From: Actinomycetes bacterium
GTDB lineage: Bacteria; Actinomycetota; Acidimicrobiia; Acidimicrobiales; Palsa-688
Reading direction: 5' to 3'
Assembly (NCBI GenBank): GCA_021808665.1
Contig: JAKBBA010000051.1
Span: 1 to 23,380, forward strand
DNA length: 23,380 nt
Below, piece after piece: positions 15,493 to 23,380 of this stretch. Positions within the stretch are counted from its first letter, which is position 1, and each line of letters begins with the position of its first letter. The position numbers and the translations under genes were made by a program. Below the pieces are notes generated by a model, which saw nothing but the letters and a program-made list of their open reading frames with translations, had not been told where the DNA came from and did no database searches.

Positions 15493-16100
15493 GCGACGCC
15501 GCCGCTCCCCGATCCGCCGAAATCCCGACGGTCGTGATCAGCTTGCTGAAGGGTCCGGTCTACCGCGACACCCACGAGCAGACCTGGGACTCGCTCCTCC
15601 GTCTCCAGCGCGAAGCGGCTGACTACCTGTCGGTCATAGGGCTCAACGTCACAGTAGACGAGGCCGAGGGCTACGCCTACCTGCGGACCCGGCCGGACAA
15701 CGACGACGACCCGGAAATCCCCCGGCTGATCGCCCGGCGGACCCTGTCGTTCCACGTCAGTGTGCTGCTCGCCCTGCTTCGCAAGCGCCTGGCGGAATTC
15801 GACGCCAGCAGTTCCGACCCCCGCCTCGTGCTGAGCCGGGATCAGATCGTGGAGATGCTGCGCCTCTACCTCCCCGACTCCTCCAACGAAGCTCGCATCG
15901 TCGAGACCATCGACGCGCACATCAACCGAGTCGTGGACATGGGCTTCCTGCGCCGGATGCGCAACGAGGAGGACATGTTCGAAGTGCGCCGCATCCTCAA
16001 GGCGTACGTCGACGGCCAGTGGTTGGCCGACCTGGACCGCCGGTTGGACGAGTACCTCGACCTGCTCGCCGGGACCGGCACCGACCAGGGAGCCGACTGA
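15489..16100 (+). CDS. jetB: Wadjet protein JetB (DUF4194)
   Basis: A 203-residue DUF4194 protein, the small winged-helix (MukE/KITE-like) subunit that bridges JetA and JetC in the Wadjet condensin. Family signatures are LLKGPVYRDTHEQTWDSLL near residues 19-37, LNVTVDEAEGYAYLR, and RRTLSFHVSVLLALLRKRL. The GTG start overlaps the jetA stop by four bases and its TGA overlaps the jetC ATG by one base, so the three genes are translationally coupled. No damage is visible. Confidence 0.93.
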   Translation: MSDAAAPRSAEIPTVVISLLKGPVYRDTHEQTWDSLLRLQREAADYLSVIGLNVTVDEAEGYAYLRTRPDNDDDPEIPRLIARRTLSFHVSVLLALLRKRLAEFDASSSDPRLVLSRDQIVEMLRLYLPDSSNEARIVETIDAHINRVVDMGFLRRMRNEEDMFEVRRILKAYVDGQWLADLDRRLDEYLDLLAGTGTDQGAD

Positions 16101-19100
16101 TGGCGCAGGCCCTGTTCAACATGATGGACCTCGAGTCCGATCAACCGGACCGCCTCCCGGGCGGCCGCCTCCACCGGCTGGAGGTCTACAACTGGGGAAC
16201 GTTCGACCGTGAGGTGTGGCGCTTCGACGTGGACGGGCGCAACGCCCTACTGACCGGCGACATCGGTTCAGGCAAGTCGACGCTGGTGGACGCCATCACC
16301 ACGCTGCTCCTGCCCGCGCACCGGATCTCCTACAACCGGGCCGCCGGAGCGGGCACCCGGGAGCGTGATCTTCGGTCCTACGTCGAAGGGCACTACAAGT
16401 CCGAACGCAACGAGACGACCGGAACCTCGCGAGCGGTCGGACTGCGCGACGCCCACACTTTTTCCGTAATCCTCGGGGTGTTCATCAACGCCGATTTCGC
16501 CACGACCGTCACTCTCGCCCAGGTGTTTCGCCCCCGGGAGCCCGGCCAGCCCGGTCAACCCGACCGGTTCTTCGTGGTCGCCGACACCGCCCTGTCCATA
16601 CGGGAGCACTTCTTCGACTTCGGGACTGATCTGGCGCCGTTGAAGCGCCGCCTCCGAGCCGGCGGGGCGAATGTCAGCGACACCTTCCCCGACTACGGGC
16701 GGGAGTTCCGGCGCCGCCTCGGCATCGAATCCGAGCAGGCCATGGAGCTGTTCCACCAGACCGTCTCCATGAAAGCGGTGGACGACCTCAACGAGTTCGT
16801 GCGCAGCCACGCTCGAGCCGTTCGACACCAAAGCCCAGATCCAGACGCTGGTGGACCACTTCGAGAACCTGACCCGGGCCCACGCCGCGGTCGTGCAGGC
16901 CCGCAGACAACTCGAACTGCTCACCCCGCTCGTGGCCGACCTCGACGCCTACGACCAGACCACCGAGACGATGGCGAAGCTGACCGCCCGGCAAGCACTC
17001 CTCGGGTTGTTCTTCGCCGAGCGGGCGCAGGAGATCTTCGGGTCGCAGCTGCGCGCTCTCAGCACCGAGATCGACCGGGTCGACACCGACATCGAGACGG
17101 TGGGCCGCCAACTCACCGACTTTCGGGACGACGAGCACCGTTTGAAAGCCGAGATCGCCGGCCACGGCGGGGACCGGCTGGCCGTCATCGCGGCGGAGAT
17201 CGAGCGACTGCACAAGGAACAGCCGGCCCGACGCAACCGGCTGAGGGAGTTCAACCAACTCCTTAACGGCGCCGGGCTCGAGGCGGTCACCAGCGCCACG
17301 CAGTTCAGCGCGACGAGAGACCAGGTGGCGGCCCGGGACACCGAGCTCCGCCAGCAGCAGGACGAGGCCCAGACACAACTGACGGCCGCTCACGTCGAGC
17401 TGCAGAAGGTAGAGGCCGACGGCCGGTCCGTCAACGACGAGCTGCGCAGCCTCCAGACCCGCCGCACCAACCTGCCCGCCGTCAGCCTGGAGCTGCGCGC
17501 CGCCCTCTGCGCCGACCTCCGACTCGATCCCGACGACCTCCCCTTCGCCGGCGAGCTGATCCAGGTGCGGCCAGAGTCGGCCGACTGGGAGGGCGCAGCC
17601 GAGCGGGTACTGCACAACTTCGCCCTGTCCCTGCTGGTTCCGAACGTTTCCTATGAACAGGTGTCCTCCTGGATCAACGAACGCCACCTCGCTGCCCGGC
17701 TCGTCTACTACCGGGTCCCGCCCACCTCCGTGGCCGCGCCGGCGCCGAACCGCCCGGGCGGCCTACCGCTGCTCCTCGACCACCTGGAGATCAAGCCGGA
17801 CACGCCGCTGCGGGCCTGGCTGCAGTCCGAGCTCGGCCGCCGGGCCAACCACGCCTGCGTCGACACCATGGCGGAGTTCCGCTCCAGCGCCAAGGCACTG
17901 ACCCGGGCCGGCCAGATCAAGGACCGCGAACGTCACGAGAAGGACGACCGCAGCCGCATCGACGATCGGCGGCGCTACGTTCTCGGCTGGACGAACGAGG
18001 CCAAGATCGAGGCGCTCATCGATCATGCCGCGGAGCTGCAGCGACGCATCTCGGGGGCCGAAATGCTTCGGAAGCTCAGGGAAAAAGAGACGGCCGCGGT
18101 GGCCGAGAGCCTGCGCGCCCTCGCCGGCCTGGCCGGCTACTCCACCTGGGAGGAGTTGGACTGGGAGAAACTCGTCAACGAGGTAGCCGCCCTCGAGGAC
18201 GAAAGGCGACGGATCCTCGCGGCCTCCGACCGCCTGTCCGCGCTCAACGCCGAACTCGACCGGGTCGTCGCCGCCATCGCCGAGCACGACCGGCGGCGGA
18301 ACGGCCTGCTCACCGACCGAGGAGCTCTCGACAATCAGCGCCAGGCCGCGCAGCGGGAGCTCCGTCGGGCCGAGACCACGCTGGCGACCAACGCCGACCG
18401 TGCCCTCCCCGAATCCGAGCGCGACGCCGTCGGCGGTCTCCTCGCGGCGCACGGCGAGGGACCGCTCACGGACGGCACCGGCCTGGTCCGGGCCGAGCAG
18501 GCGGTGCGAGAAGTGATCGCCCGCCAACAGCAGAAGCTCCAGGAGAGCCAGAACCGCCTACGGGTCCGGACCGTGAAGGCGATGACCGAGTTCCGGCACC
18601 GCTACCCGGCGGAGACGGCGGAGATGGACGACTCCGTCGAAGCGGGCGGCGACTACCGGGAGCTGCACCGTCGCGTTGCCGATGACGACCTCCCCCGTTT
18701 CGAACGGGAGTTCAAGGACTACCTCAACCAGAACACCATTCGCGACATCGCCGGGTTCTCGGCCAAGCTCCACGCCCAGGAGCGCGATATCCGCGAGCGC
18801 ATCGAGACCATCAACGCGTCGCTGGAGGGCATCGACTACAACGACGGCCGCTACATCCGGCTCATCGCCGGGAGTAGCCCCAACACCGACGTCCGGCAGT
18901 TCCGGGCCGACCTCCGAGCCTGCACCGACAACATCGTCAGCACCGACCGCAGCGACCAGTACTCCGAGCAGAAGTTCCTGCAGGTCAAGGCATTGATTGA
19001 CCGCTTCCGGGGACGGGAAGGCCTGGCCGACGCCGACCGGAACTGGACCCACCGGGTCACCGACGTCCGGCAGTGGTTCGTGTTCTCAGCGTCCGAGCGT

Positions 19101-19526
19101 TGGCGGGACGACGATTGCGAGTACGAGCACTACAGCGATTCGGCCGGCAAGTCCGGCGGCCAGAAGGAGAAACTCGCCTACACCATCCTGGCCGCCTCCC
19201 TCGCCTATCAGTTCAAACTGGACTGGGGCAGCGGCAAGTCGAAGGCGTTCCGGTTCGTGGTGATCGACGAGGCCTTCAGCCGGGGCTCGGAGGCGTCGAC
19301 CCGCTATGCATTGAGCCTGTTCACGCGACTCGGGTTGCAGCTGCTCATCGTGACGCCGCTACAGAAAATCCGGGTGATCGAACCCCACGTCTCGTCGGTC
19401 GGGTTCGTCGACAACCCCAATGGCAGCTACTCGCGGCTCCAATCGCTGAGCATCACCGAGTTCCGCCAGCGGCTCAACTCGACCGGCCCGGGTGTGTCCG
19501 CTGCCGCGCCCGGTCCCGCCGCGTGA
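16100..19526 (+). pseudogene. jetC: Wadjet protein JetC (SMC/MukB-like ATPase), split by a frameshift near 16811
   Basis: This encodes the SMC-like motor of Wadjet, about 1,142 residues when repaired, which is normal for the family. Walker A GDIGSGKST is at residues 53-61. A long coiled-coil region follows, then SGGQ near residue 1019 and Walker B FRFVVIDEAF near 1055. The N-terminal frame is good to His237 (16808-16810); the next family-like codons, LEPFD, are in another frame from 16812. Adding two bases to give an ATG codon restores the conserved FVRSHMLEPFD. As written, the first frame adds 151 unrelated residues and stops at 17266, losing the signature and Walker B. The rest is open from 16812 to 19526. 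The site is not a homopolymer or an obvious slippery sequence. It is either a recent inactivating deletion or an assembly/base error. Confidence 0.9.
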
Positions 19527-20722
19527 CCCCCAGCCGGCCCGCCGTGCCGCCGGCGTGGACCGGTGCCGATCAGCTCGTCGCCACACTGCGGCGCCGATGG
19601 GACACCGGCGTCTACCTGAAGGCCTACGCAGCCGGTGAGCCGTGGCAGCCCGTGACACTTCCGGTGAAGGGACCGGAGGCCGCAGACCTGCTGGAGCGTC
19701 TCGATGCCTCCCGGAGTTGGCTGGCTCGCTTCGAGCGGGATGCCCGCCATTTCTGCGTCGAGCACAGAGAGGTCCGCAGCCGGAACCTGGGTACCAACCT
19801 GGTTCCGGCCCGGGTGACAGTGCAGTCCTTCGAGCAGTTGTGCCTGATCCTCGGTACCACCTCCGACGTCCACCTGCTCGACGACCTGATCGCCAGAACT
19901 GGCAATGTCGTACCTGCGCTCGTCGGCTGGGTCACTGCCCACCCCACCGTCGCCCTCCAGCACGCTGGTGTGTGGGAACAGATGCTGGCGACCGTGACGT
20001 GGATCGAGGGTCACGACACGTCCCGCTTCTACGTCCGCCAGATCGACGTGGACGGAGTGGACACCAAGTTCGTCGAACGCCACCACAAGCTGCTCGACCA
20101 TCTGCTGACAGTCGTGTTGCCTGCTGAGCGAGTCGACCAAACCGCTATGCCGCCGACGTTCGCCCGCAAGTTCCGGTTCCTGGACAAGCCGACCTTCACA
20201 CGGTTCCGCACGCCCGGCAGCGGGCCAGTCGGCTACACGGAGATGACAGTCCGGACCGAGGAGTTGGCTGCTCGCCCCCCGGGCATCTCGACGGTGTTCG
20301 TGGTGGAGAACGAGGTGACGTATCTGGCCTTCCCGTCGGTTCCCAACGCCATCGTCGTGTTCGGATCCGGTTTCGCCCTCGGCGGTGTGCCCAGCCTGCC
20401 ATGGCTCCCGGGCAAGGAGATCGTCTACTGGGGCGACATCGACACACACGGGTTCGACATCCTGAACCGGTTGCGAAGCCGCTTGCCATCGGTCCAGTCC
20501 ATCCTCATGGATCACCGGACCCTGTTGGCGCACCGCCAGCAGTGGGTCACCGAGCCTGCGCCCACCAACCGGCTGCTGCCCCATCTGACCGTTGACGAGC
20601 AGGCTCTCTACCAGGACCTGGTAGAGGGCACCTTCGGCCCTGCCCTGCGCTTGGAGCAGGAACGGGTCCGCTTCTCCCTGCTGCACGATGCCTTGCTGAC
20701 ATGGCATGACCGGCAGCAGTAG
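19523..20722 (+). CDS. jetD: Wadjet protein JetD (DUF3322/DUF2220, Toprim-type nuclease)
   Basis: A 399-residue nuclease subunit of Wadjet. The N-terminal DUF3322-like part carries LRRRW and LPVKGP. The C-terminal DUF2220 part is a Toprim-type domain with Glu262 in VVENEVTYLAF and the Asp305-x-Asp307 motif in YWGDIDTHGFD, which coordinate metal in this family and cut the DNA extruded by JetABC. GTG 19523 overlaps the jetC stop by four bases. The same frame is open upstream to 19073, inside jetC, but that stretch is not JetD-like. The catalytic residues look intact, unlike the broken jetC. Confidence 0.92.
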   Translation: MTPSRPAVPPAWTGADQLVATLRRRWDTGVYLKAYAAGEPWQPVTLPVKGPEAADLLERLDASRSWLARFERDARHFCVEHREVRSRNLGTNLVPARVTVQSFEQLCLILGTTSDVHLLDDLIARTGNVVPALVGWVTAHPTVALQHAGVWEQMLATVTWIEGHDTSRFYVRQIDVDGVDTKFVERHHKLLDHLLTVVLPAERVDQTAMPPTFARKFRFLDKPTFTRFRTPGSGPVGYTEMTVRTEELAARPPGISTVFVVENEVTYLAFPSVPNAIVVFGSGFALGGVPSLPWLPGKEIVYWGDIDTHGFDILNRLRSRLPSVQSILMDHRTLLAHRQQWVTEPAPTNRLLPHLTVDEQALYQDLVEGTFGPALRLEQERVRFSLLHDALLTWHDRQQ

Positions 20723-21068
20723 GGCGCAGGAGACGATGCGCTCGGGACACGGCGTCAGAGGTGACGGCCAGGAGCTCGGAGGCTCAGGAACGAGCCGAAT
20801 GCCATGACGGCCATCAGGCCCTCCACATGCCGGGCCATCATTCGCCCGGATCGGTCCCCGATACACCTGCCGAGCATCCATTCAAAGGCGGCGATGACCA
20901 CCGGCGCTCTTGTGGTGCAGTTGTGGTGCACAGCGACCACCCGATCACGGATACGGCTGAACACCCTGGTCAGGGCCGTGAAATCCGCTCTGCACACCAA
21001 GCGGCCAAGTGCTGCGCTCGATATGGATTTGGTCGCCCAAAATATGCAGTCTGACCAGGACTTTTCCA
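20723..21068. other. Gene-free right end of island B with arm-like motifs
   Basis: GTGGTGCA occurs at 20912-20919 and 20923-20930, 11 bp apart. After 34 bases comes CCTGGTCAGGG (20965-20975), the same order and nearly the same spacing as at the right end of island A. Here a further 93 bases separate that motif from the att core. The last of these contain CTGACCAGGACTTTT (21051-21065), the exact reverse complement of 11987-12001 beside att core 2. Open frames across this region have no recognisable domain. Confidence 0.5.
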
Positions 21069-21111
21069 GTGGGGCTAGGTGGAATCGAACCACCGACCTC
21101 AGCATTATCAG
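21069..21111 (-). repeat. att core copy 3: 3' half of tRNA-Ile(GAT)
   Basis: Identical over 43 bp to the other two copies. Here the bases to the right also rebuild the 5' anticodon stem (CAGCA pairs with TGCTG around CTGATAA), so tRNA similarity extends a few bases further. The D arm and 5' acceptor strand are missing. It marks the junction between island B and the next region. Confidence 0.88.
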
Positions 21112-21272
21112 TGCTGCTCGCTTGCCTTTTGGCGACCGTCGACGACACATCGGCCCAGGTCAGAGCGGGCGCGCGTCCTTCGGGGGCCGCCGCCGATTCG
21201 CTGCGGCCGCGGGATAAACGCGGGACAGCAGCGTCTCACTGTTGGCCGCCCGCGGACACTGCGTTCAACGCG

Positions 21273-22217
21273 TCAGCCGGTTTCCAGCTGTTTCTTGACC
21301 ACCGCGTCCTGAGCATCGACGATGACGGCTTCGCGCTCCGACGAGACCGGTTCGTTGAGAATGTCCAGCAGCTCATCGAGGGCCAGTTGATTCACGTAGA
21401 CGGTACCCTCGATGACCTTGCGGATGTAGTCCCGCTCAGCCTGTGTGGTGTACTCCTCACTGAACTCGACAAGGGCCTGCGTGCGCGCAGCGGCGCTCAG
21501 CAAAAACGCCTGGTGCTCGTAAACCGCTACCAGAGGCGACTTCCTCTTGCGCCACTTCTCAGCTTCGATTCGGGCCTGCTTCTCCTTGGCCCGCAGCGCT
21601 TGGATGATCTTCTTTGCGGGACGCTGGCTCTTCGGAGTTAACCGCCCGACGACGGCATCTAGCACTGCACTGGTCTCGTCGTCGAGCGCTTCGATGGACT
21701 GAAGGACTTTCTCTACCTTGCGTATCTGAGCCTGGTTGAGATGCTTCAGGCTCTCGGCGTCGCTATCCGCTCCTTGATGAATACCGAGGAGCGCCCAGCC
21801 CTTGTCAGACCTCGACCGCAGCTTGGAGTGCTGGGCAAATGACTTGTCCGCCACCCGAGTCCCGGGTGGCCACTGCTGAGCGACGTAGTACCAGTCCTTG
21901 ATCATCGCCGGCTTGTAGTCGATGGCGATGGCGAACCGGTACAGCTTCTCCTGGATTAGCGAGGCCTCTTCCTTGGTTCTCTCCACCCGTGGCCACATCG
22001 AGACCATGAGGTCACCGAGCGCCCACCTGGTGGAGTCGTCCTTGATGCGGTTCTGCTCATCCCGCTCAGCCGTTTGGACCAGCTTCCGGCCCTGTTCGAC
22101 GGCCTCCTGGTAGGTGAGGTCCGTCTCGGTCTCCCCGTCATCAGAAACCCCGAGGGACTCGGACAAATCGTCCGAGTCCCCCACGGCATCGAAGGCGGGG
22201 GCAGAGTTGCCCCCCAT
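21273..22217 (-). CDS. Hypothetical protein, charged and helical, partner of the 235-residue protein
   Basis: A 314-residue protein that I do not assign with confidence. The first 35 residues are acidic and low-complexity (Ser/Asp/Glu-rich). The next part (STRWALGDLMVSMWPRV to IKDWYYVAQQWPPGTR, about residues 60-120) faintly resembles actinobacterial DUF6192-type proteins, which have a ParB/HTH-like layout; this is a weak resemblance from memory. The region around residues 190-240 is highly charged and probably coiled (ALRAKEKQARIEAEKWRKRK). No transmembrane segment or nuclease motif is visible. ATG 22217 starts one base after the stop of the upstream gene, so the two are probably co-translated. 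In context it may be an accessory part of a Vsr-linked locus. Confidence 0.72.
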   Translation of the reverse strand: MGGNSAPAFDAVGDSDDLSESLGVSDDGETETDLTYQEAVEQGRKLVQTAERDEQNRIKDDSTRWALGDLMVSMWPRVERTKEEASLIQEKLYRFAIAIDYKPAMIKDWYYVAQQWPPGTRVADKSFAQHSKLRSRSDKGWALLGIHQGADSDAESLKHLNQAQIRKVEKVLQSIEALDDETSAVLDAVVGRLTPKSQRPAKKIIQALRAKEKQARIEAEKWRKRKSPLVAVYEHQAFLLSAAARTQALVEFSEEYTTQAERDYIRKVIEGTVYVNQLALDELLDILNEPVSSEREAVIVDAQDAVVKKQLETG

Positions 22218-22218
22218 A

Positions 22219-22926
22219 TTAGGAGACCCGCTTATTGCTGCCGCCGCTGGCGAGCGCCAGTTTGCCCTCGGAAGTAACGGCTAGCCGGAGCCCAGCGCGC
22301 TGCGTGATCTCGGACAGCTTGTTCACGGCGGCCTGGACGGCGGGTGACAGCAGCGCCGCCACGTTGTCAGCATTTTCGGGCATGCGTTCGATGGCCAGGT
22401 CCAGCTGCTTCGTCAGGGACTCCGCCTTGCGAACAAGGGAGCCGGTCTGCGGGGTGACGAAGAAGACGTTCGCCACATCGGCGTTCTCGGTCACAAATGT
22501 GACCTGAACTTTGGTTGGGGAGGGACCGCCTACGGGGTTGGTGGCCATGCGAGGAACGCTTGTCCGGCAGAGGAGGAAGCGGCCCGGCAGGTTGTGCTGG
22601 ACGGTCCCGCTGATGGAGATTTCGCCCCAGATCAGCTCTGACAGGGCGTGCATCCCCTGTCGCTCCTCTTCGGAGCCTCCGTCCTCGTCGGGCCGCCAGT
22701 ACTTCGGCGACACTTCGAGGAATAGCTCCGGGGTCTGCGTCTTTGCGACGCCCTTGCTGGATACCTGGGCCTGGCTCGCCTCGGTGACGTTGTGGCCCGT
22801 GGTCAGGATCGGGATGATCCGTTCCGCCAGCTCCTGCTTCTTGACTCGATTAATAGGGTCGAGCAGCCCGAGGTCGGTCAGCGTCGTAAGCGCGAAGTCC
22901 GACTCGCTCCACTTGGGAGTGTCCAT
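22219..22926 (-). CDS. Hypothetical protein of unknown family
   Basis: A 235-residue protein I do not recognise. It begins MDTPKWSESDFALTTLTDLG and contains a central mixed region (QVTFVTENADVANVFFVTP, about residues 143-161) that looks like alternating strands. Helical segments follow (SLTKQLDLAIERM, AVQAAVNKLSEITQ). No signal peptide, membrane segment or catalytic motif is evident. A purine-rich stretch (AGAAAGAGAAAG) precedes ATG 22926. It lies 142 bases downstream of the vsr stop on the same strand and overlaps nothing. With the following gene it forms a probable two-gene unit with a candidate operator upstream (22973-22992). Confidence 0.72.
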   Translation of the reverse strand: MDTPKWSESDFALTTLTDLGLLDPINRVKKQELAERIIPILTTGHNVTEASQAQVSSKGVAKTQTPELFLEVSPKYWRPDEDGGSEEERQGMHALSELIWGEISISGTVQHNLPGRFLLCRTSVPRMATNPVGGPSPTKVQVTFVTENADVANVFFVTPQTGSLVRKAESLTKQLDLAIERMPENADNVAALLSPAVQAAVNKLSEITQRAGLRLAVTSEGKLALASGGSNKRVS

Positions 22927-22972
22927 GATGCTTTCTCTTTCTGTGATCCCCGTGCGCGGTCCTAATGACGTT

Positions 22973-22992
22973 GTCTACGAGGTGATGTAGAC
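22973..22992. promoter_or_regulatory. Inverted repeat upstream of the two hypothetical genes
   Basis: GTCTAC (22973-22978) and GTAGAC (22987-22992) form a perfect 6-bp inverted repeat with an 8-base spacer. It lies between the vsr stop and the start of the 235-residue gene. This fits an operator for a small dimeric repressor; no regulator is identified. Confidence 0.35.
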
Positions 22993-23068
22993 GGTACGCC
23001 GAAGACGTGCTCGATGGCAAGGACCTTCTTCCTAAGCATCGCCACCATGGGATCCGCATCGTCACGGG

Positions 23069-23380
23069 TTATAGAGGGTGACCGGCCCCAAGCCTTGGGC
23101 GACCGGCGGCGGGTACGCGAGGAACGGCCGATGGAATCGAATCCCGAACTAGGAACTCGGAGATCCTCCGGGCGGCATCCGTGGGATCCTCATGCTCCCA
23201 GACACGAACTACCGACCATCCGGCCTGTTGCAGACGCAGGTCGGTGTCTCGGTCCCGCTCAACGTTGCGAGCGAGCTTCTGGGCCCACCAGAGCGCGTTG
23301 GCTTTGGGGATGAGTACGCATTCTGGACAAGCGTGCCAAAAGCATCCGTCAACGAAGACGGCGACGCGCCGGCCTGGGAA
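23069..23380 (-). CDS. vsr: Very short patch repair (Vsr) endonuclease, C-terminal part
   Basis: The last 103 residues of a Vsr endonuclease; the 5' end lies beyond the right edge. Family motifs are clear: VAVFVDGCFWHACPEC (catalytic Asp in VDG, plus Cys/His zinc ligands), then WWAQKLARNVERDRDTDLRL and AGWSVVRVWEHE. Vsr nicks DNA at T:G mismatches arising from deaminated 5-methylcytosine, and is normally encoded beside a cytosine-5 DNA methyltransferase, which would be expected to the right. Vsr genes are also common in restriction and phage-defence islands. A 25-residue Pro/Arg/Gly-rich tail follows the conserved core. The stop is TAA at 23069-23071. Confidence 0.92.
   Translation of the reverse strand, partial: FPGRRVAVFVDGCFWHACPECVLIPKANALWWAQKLARNVERDRDTDLRLQQAGWSVVRVWEHEDPTDAARRISEFLVRDSIPSAVPRVPAAGRPRLGAGHPL

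Larger units (their letters stand above)
12004..21111. mobile_element. Island B: tRNA-Ile-bounded Wadjet defence cassette without integrase
   Basis: Bounded by att core copies 2 and 3 in direct orientation. It carries an excisionase-like gene, a DUF4143-type ATPase and jetABCD. No recombinase is recognisable. The left end has the same motif spacing as island A (see 12114-12174), and the right end has the same motif order. Confidence 0.72.
21069..23380. mobile_element. Island C (left part): Vsr-linked accessory region
   Basis: This begins at att core 3 and runs off the right edge. It carries two unrecognised genes and the end of a vsr gene, all on the minus strand. The GTGGTGCA pair found 110 bp inside islands A and B is absent here, so this is either a different element type or one with a deleted end. 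An intact tRNA-Ile(GAT) gene is expected further right; that is a prediction. Confidence 0.45.

Noticed and set aside
16800..16860. Programmed ribosomal frameshifting in jetC
   Set aside because: No slippery heptamer or downstream stimulatory structure is evident, and restoring two bases rebuilds a conserved Met codon exactly, so deletion or error is more likely.
19427..20881. A 484-residue minus-strand frame opposite jetD
   Set aside because: It is the antisense of a well-supported JetD gene and has no domain of its own.
20755..21150. A 131-residue minus-strand frame across att core 3
   Set aside because: It translates through the tRNA fragment and gene-free island end, and has no domain or convincing start.

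Overview
This 23.4 kb window is high-GC DNA whose gene content fits an actinomycete-type bacterium. The lipoprotein with a Ser/Thr/Gly-rich linker, the SNF2-associated helicase, several GTG/TTG starts and two apparently leaderless genes would suit an acidimicrobial or other Actinomycetota genome. The class is an inference; no rRNA or marker gene is present.

Layout. The left edge (1-1177, minus) carries the N-terminal part of a SNF2-family helicase. Next to it is a terminator-like hairpin and the first of three identical 43-bp direct repeats (1243-1285, 12004-12046, 21069-21111). Read on the minus strand, each repeat is the 3' half of a tRNA-Ile(GAT) gene: anticodon loop, variable region, T arm and acceptor 3' strand. 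None of the three is joined to a tRNA 5' half inside the window. They therefore behave as att cores that delimit two complete islands in tandem and the start of a third.

Island A (1243-12046) is a catabolic and transport cassette: a VOC/glyoxalase-fold protein, a KshA-like Rieske oxygenase, a zinc-type alcohol dehydrogenase, an HSL-type alpha/beta hydrolase, a branched-chain-amino-acid-type ABC importer and a TetR regulator. The importer consists of a lipoprotein binding protein, a LivG-like ATPase and one 960-residue LivH-LivM-LivF fusion. Together they look like uptake and oxidative/hydrolytic breakdown of an organic substrate that cannot be named from sequence alone.

Island B (12004-21111) has an excisionase-like HTH gene, a divergent DUF4143-type ATPase, and a four-gene Wadjet (JetABCD) anti-plasmid operon with overlapping genes. 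jetC is broken by a two-base deletion or equivalent near 16811, so the system may be inactive unless this is a sequence error.

Island C (21069 to the right edge) holds two unrecognised genes that are probably translationally coupled (minus strand), downstream of the 3' end of a Vsr mismatch endonuclease gene. It looks like the tail of a methylation- or defence-related locus that continues outside the window.

The strongest unexplained signal is the mobile architecture. Islands A and B carry unrelated cargo but share end sequences: paired GTGGTGCA-type motifs 11 bp apart, starting exactly 110 bp beyond the att core on one side, and a GTGGTGCA pair plus CCTGGTCAGGG on the other. Neither island encodes a recognisable integrase. 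They look like integrase-less cassettes stacked at one tRNA-Ile gene and moved in trans. The intact tRNA, and perhaps the integrase, would lie to the right of the window.
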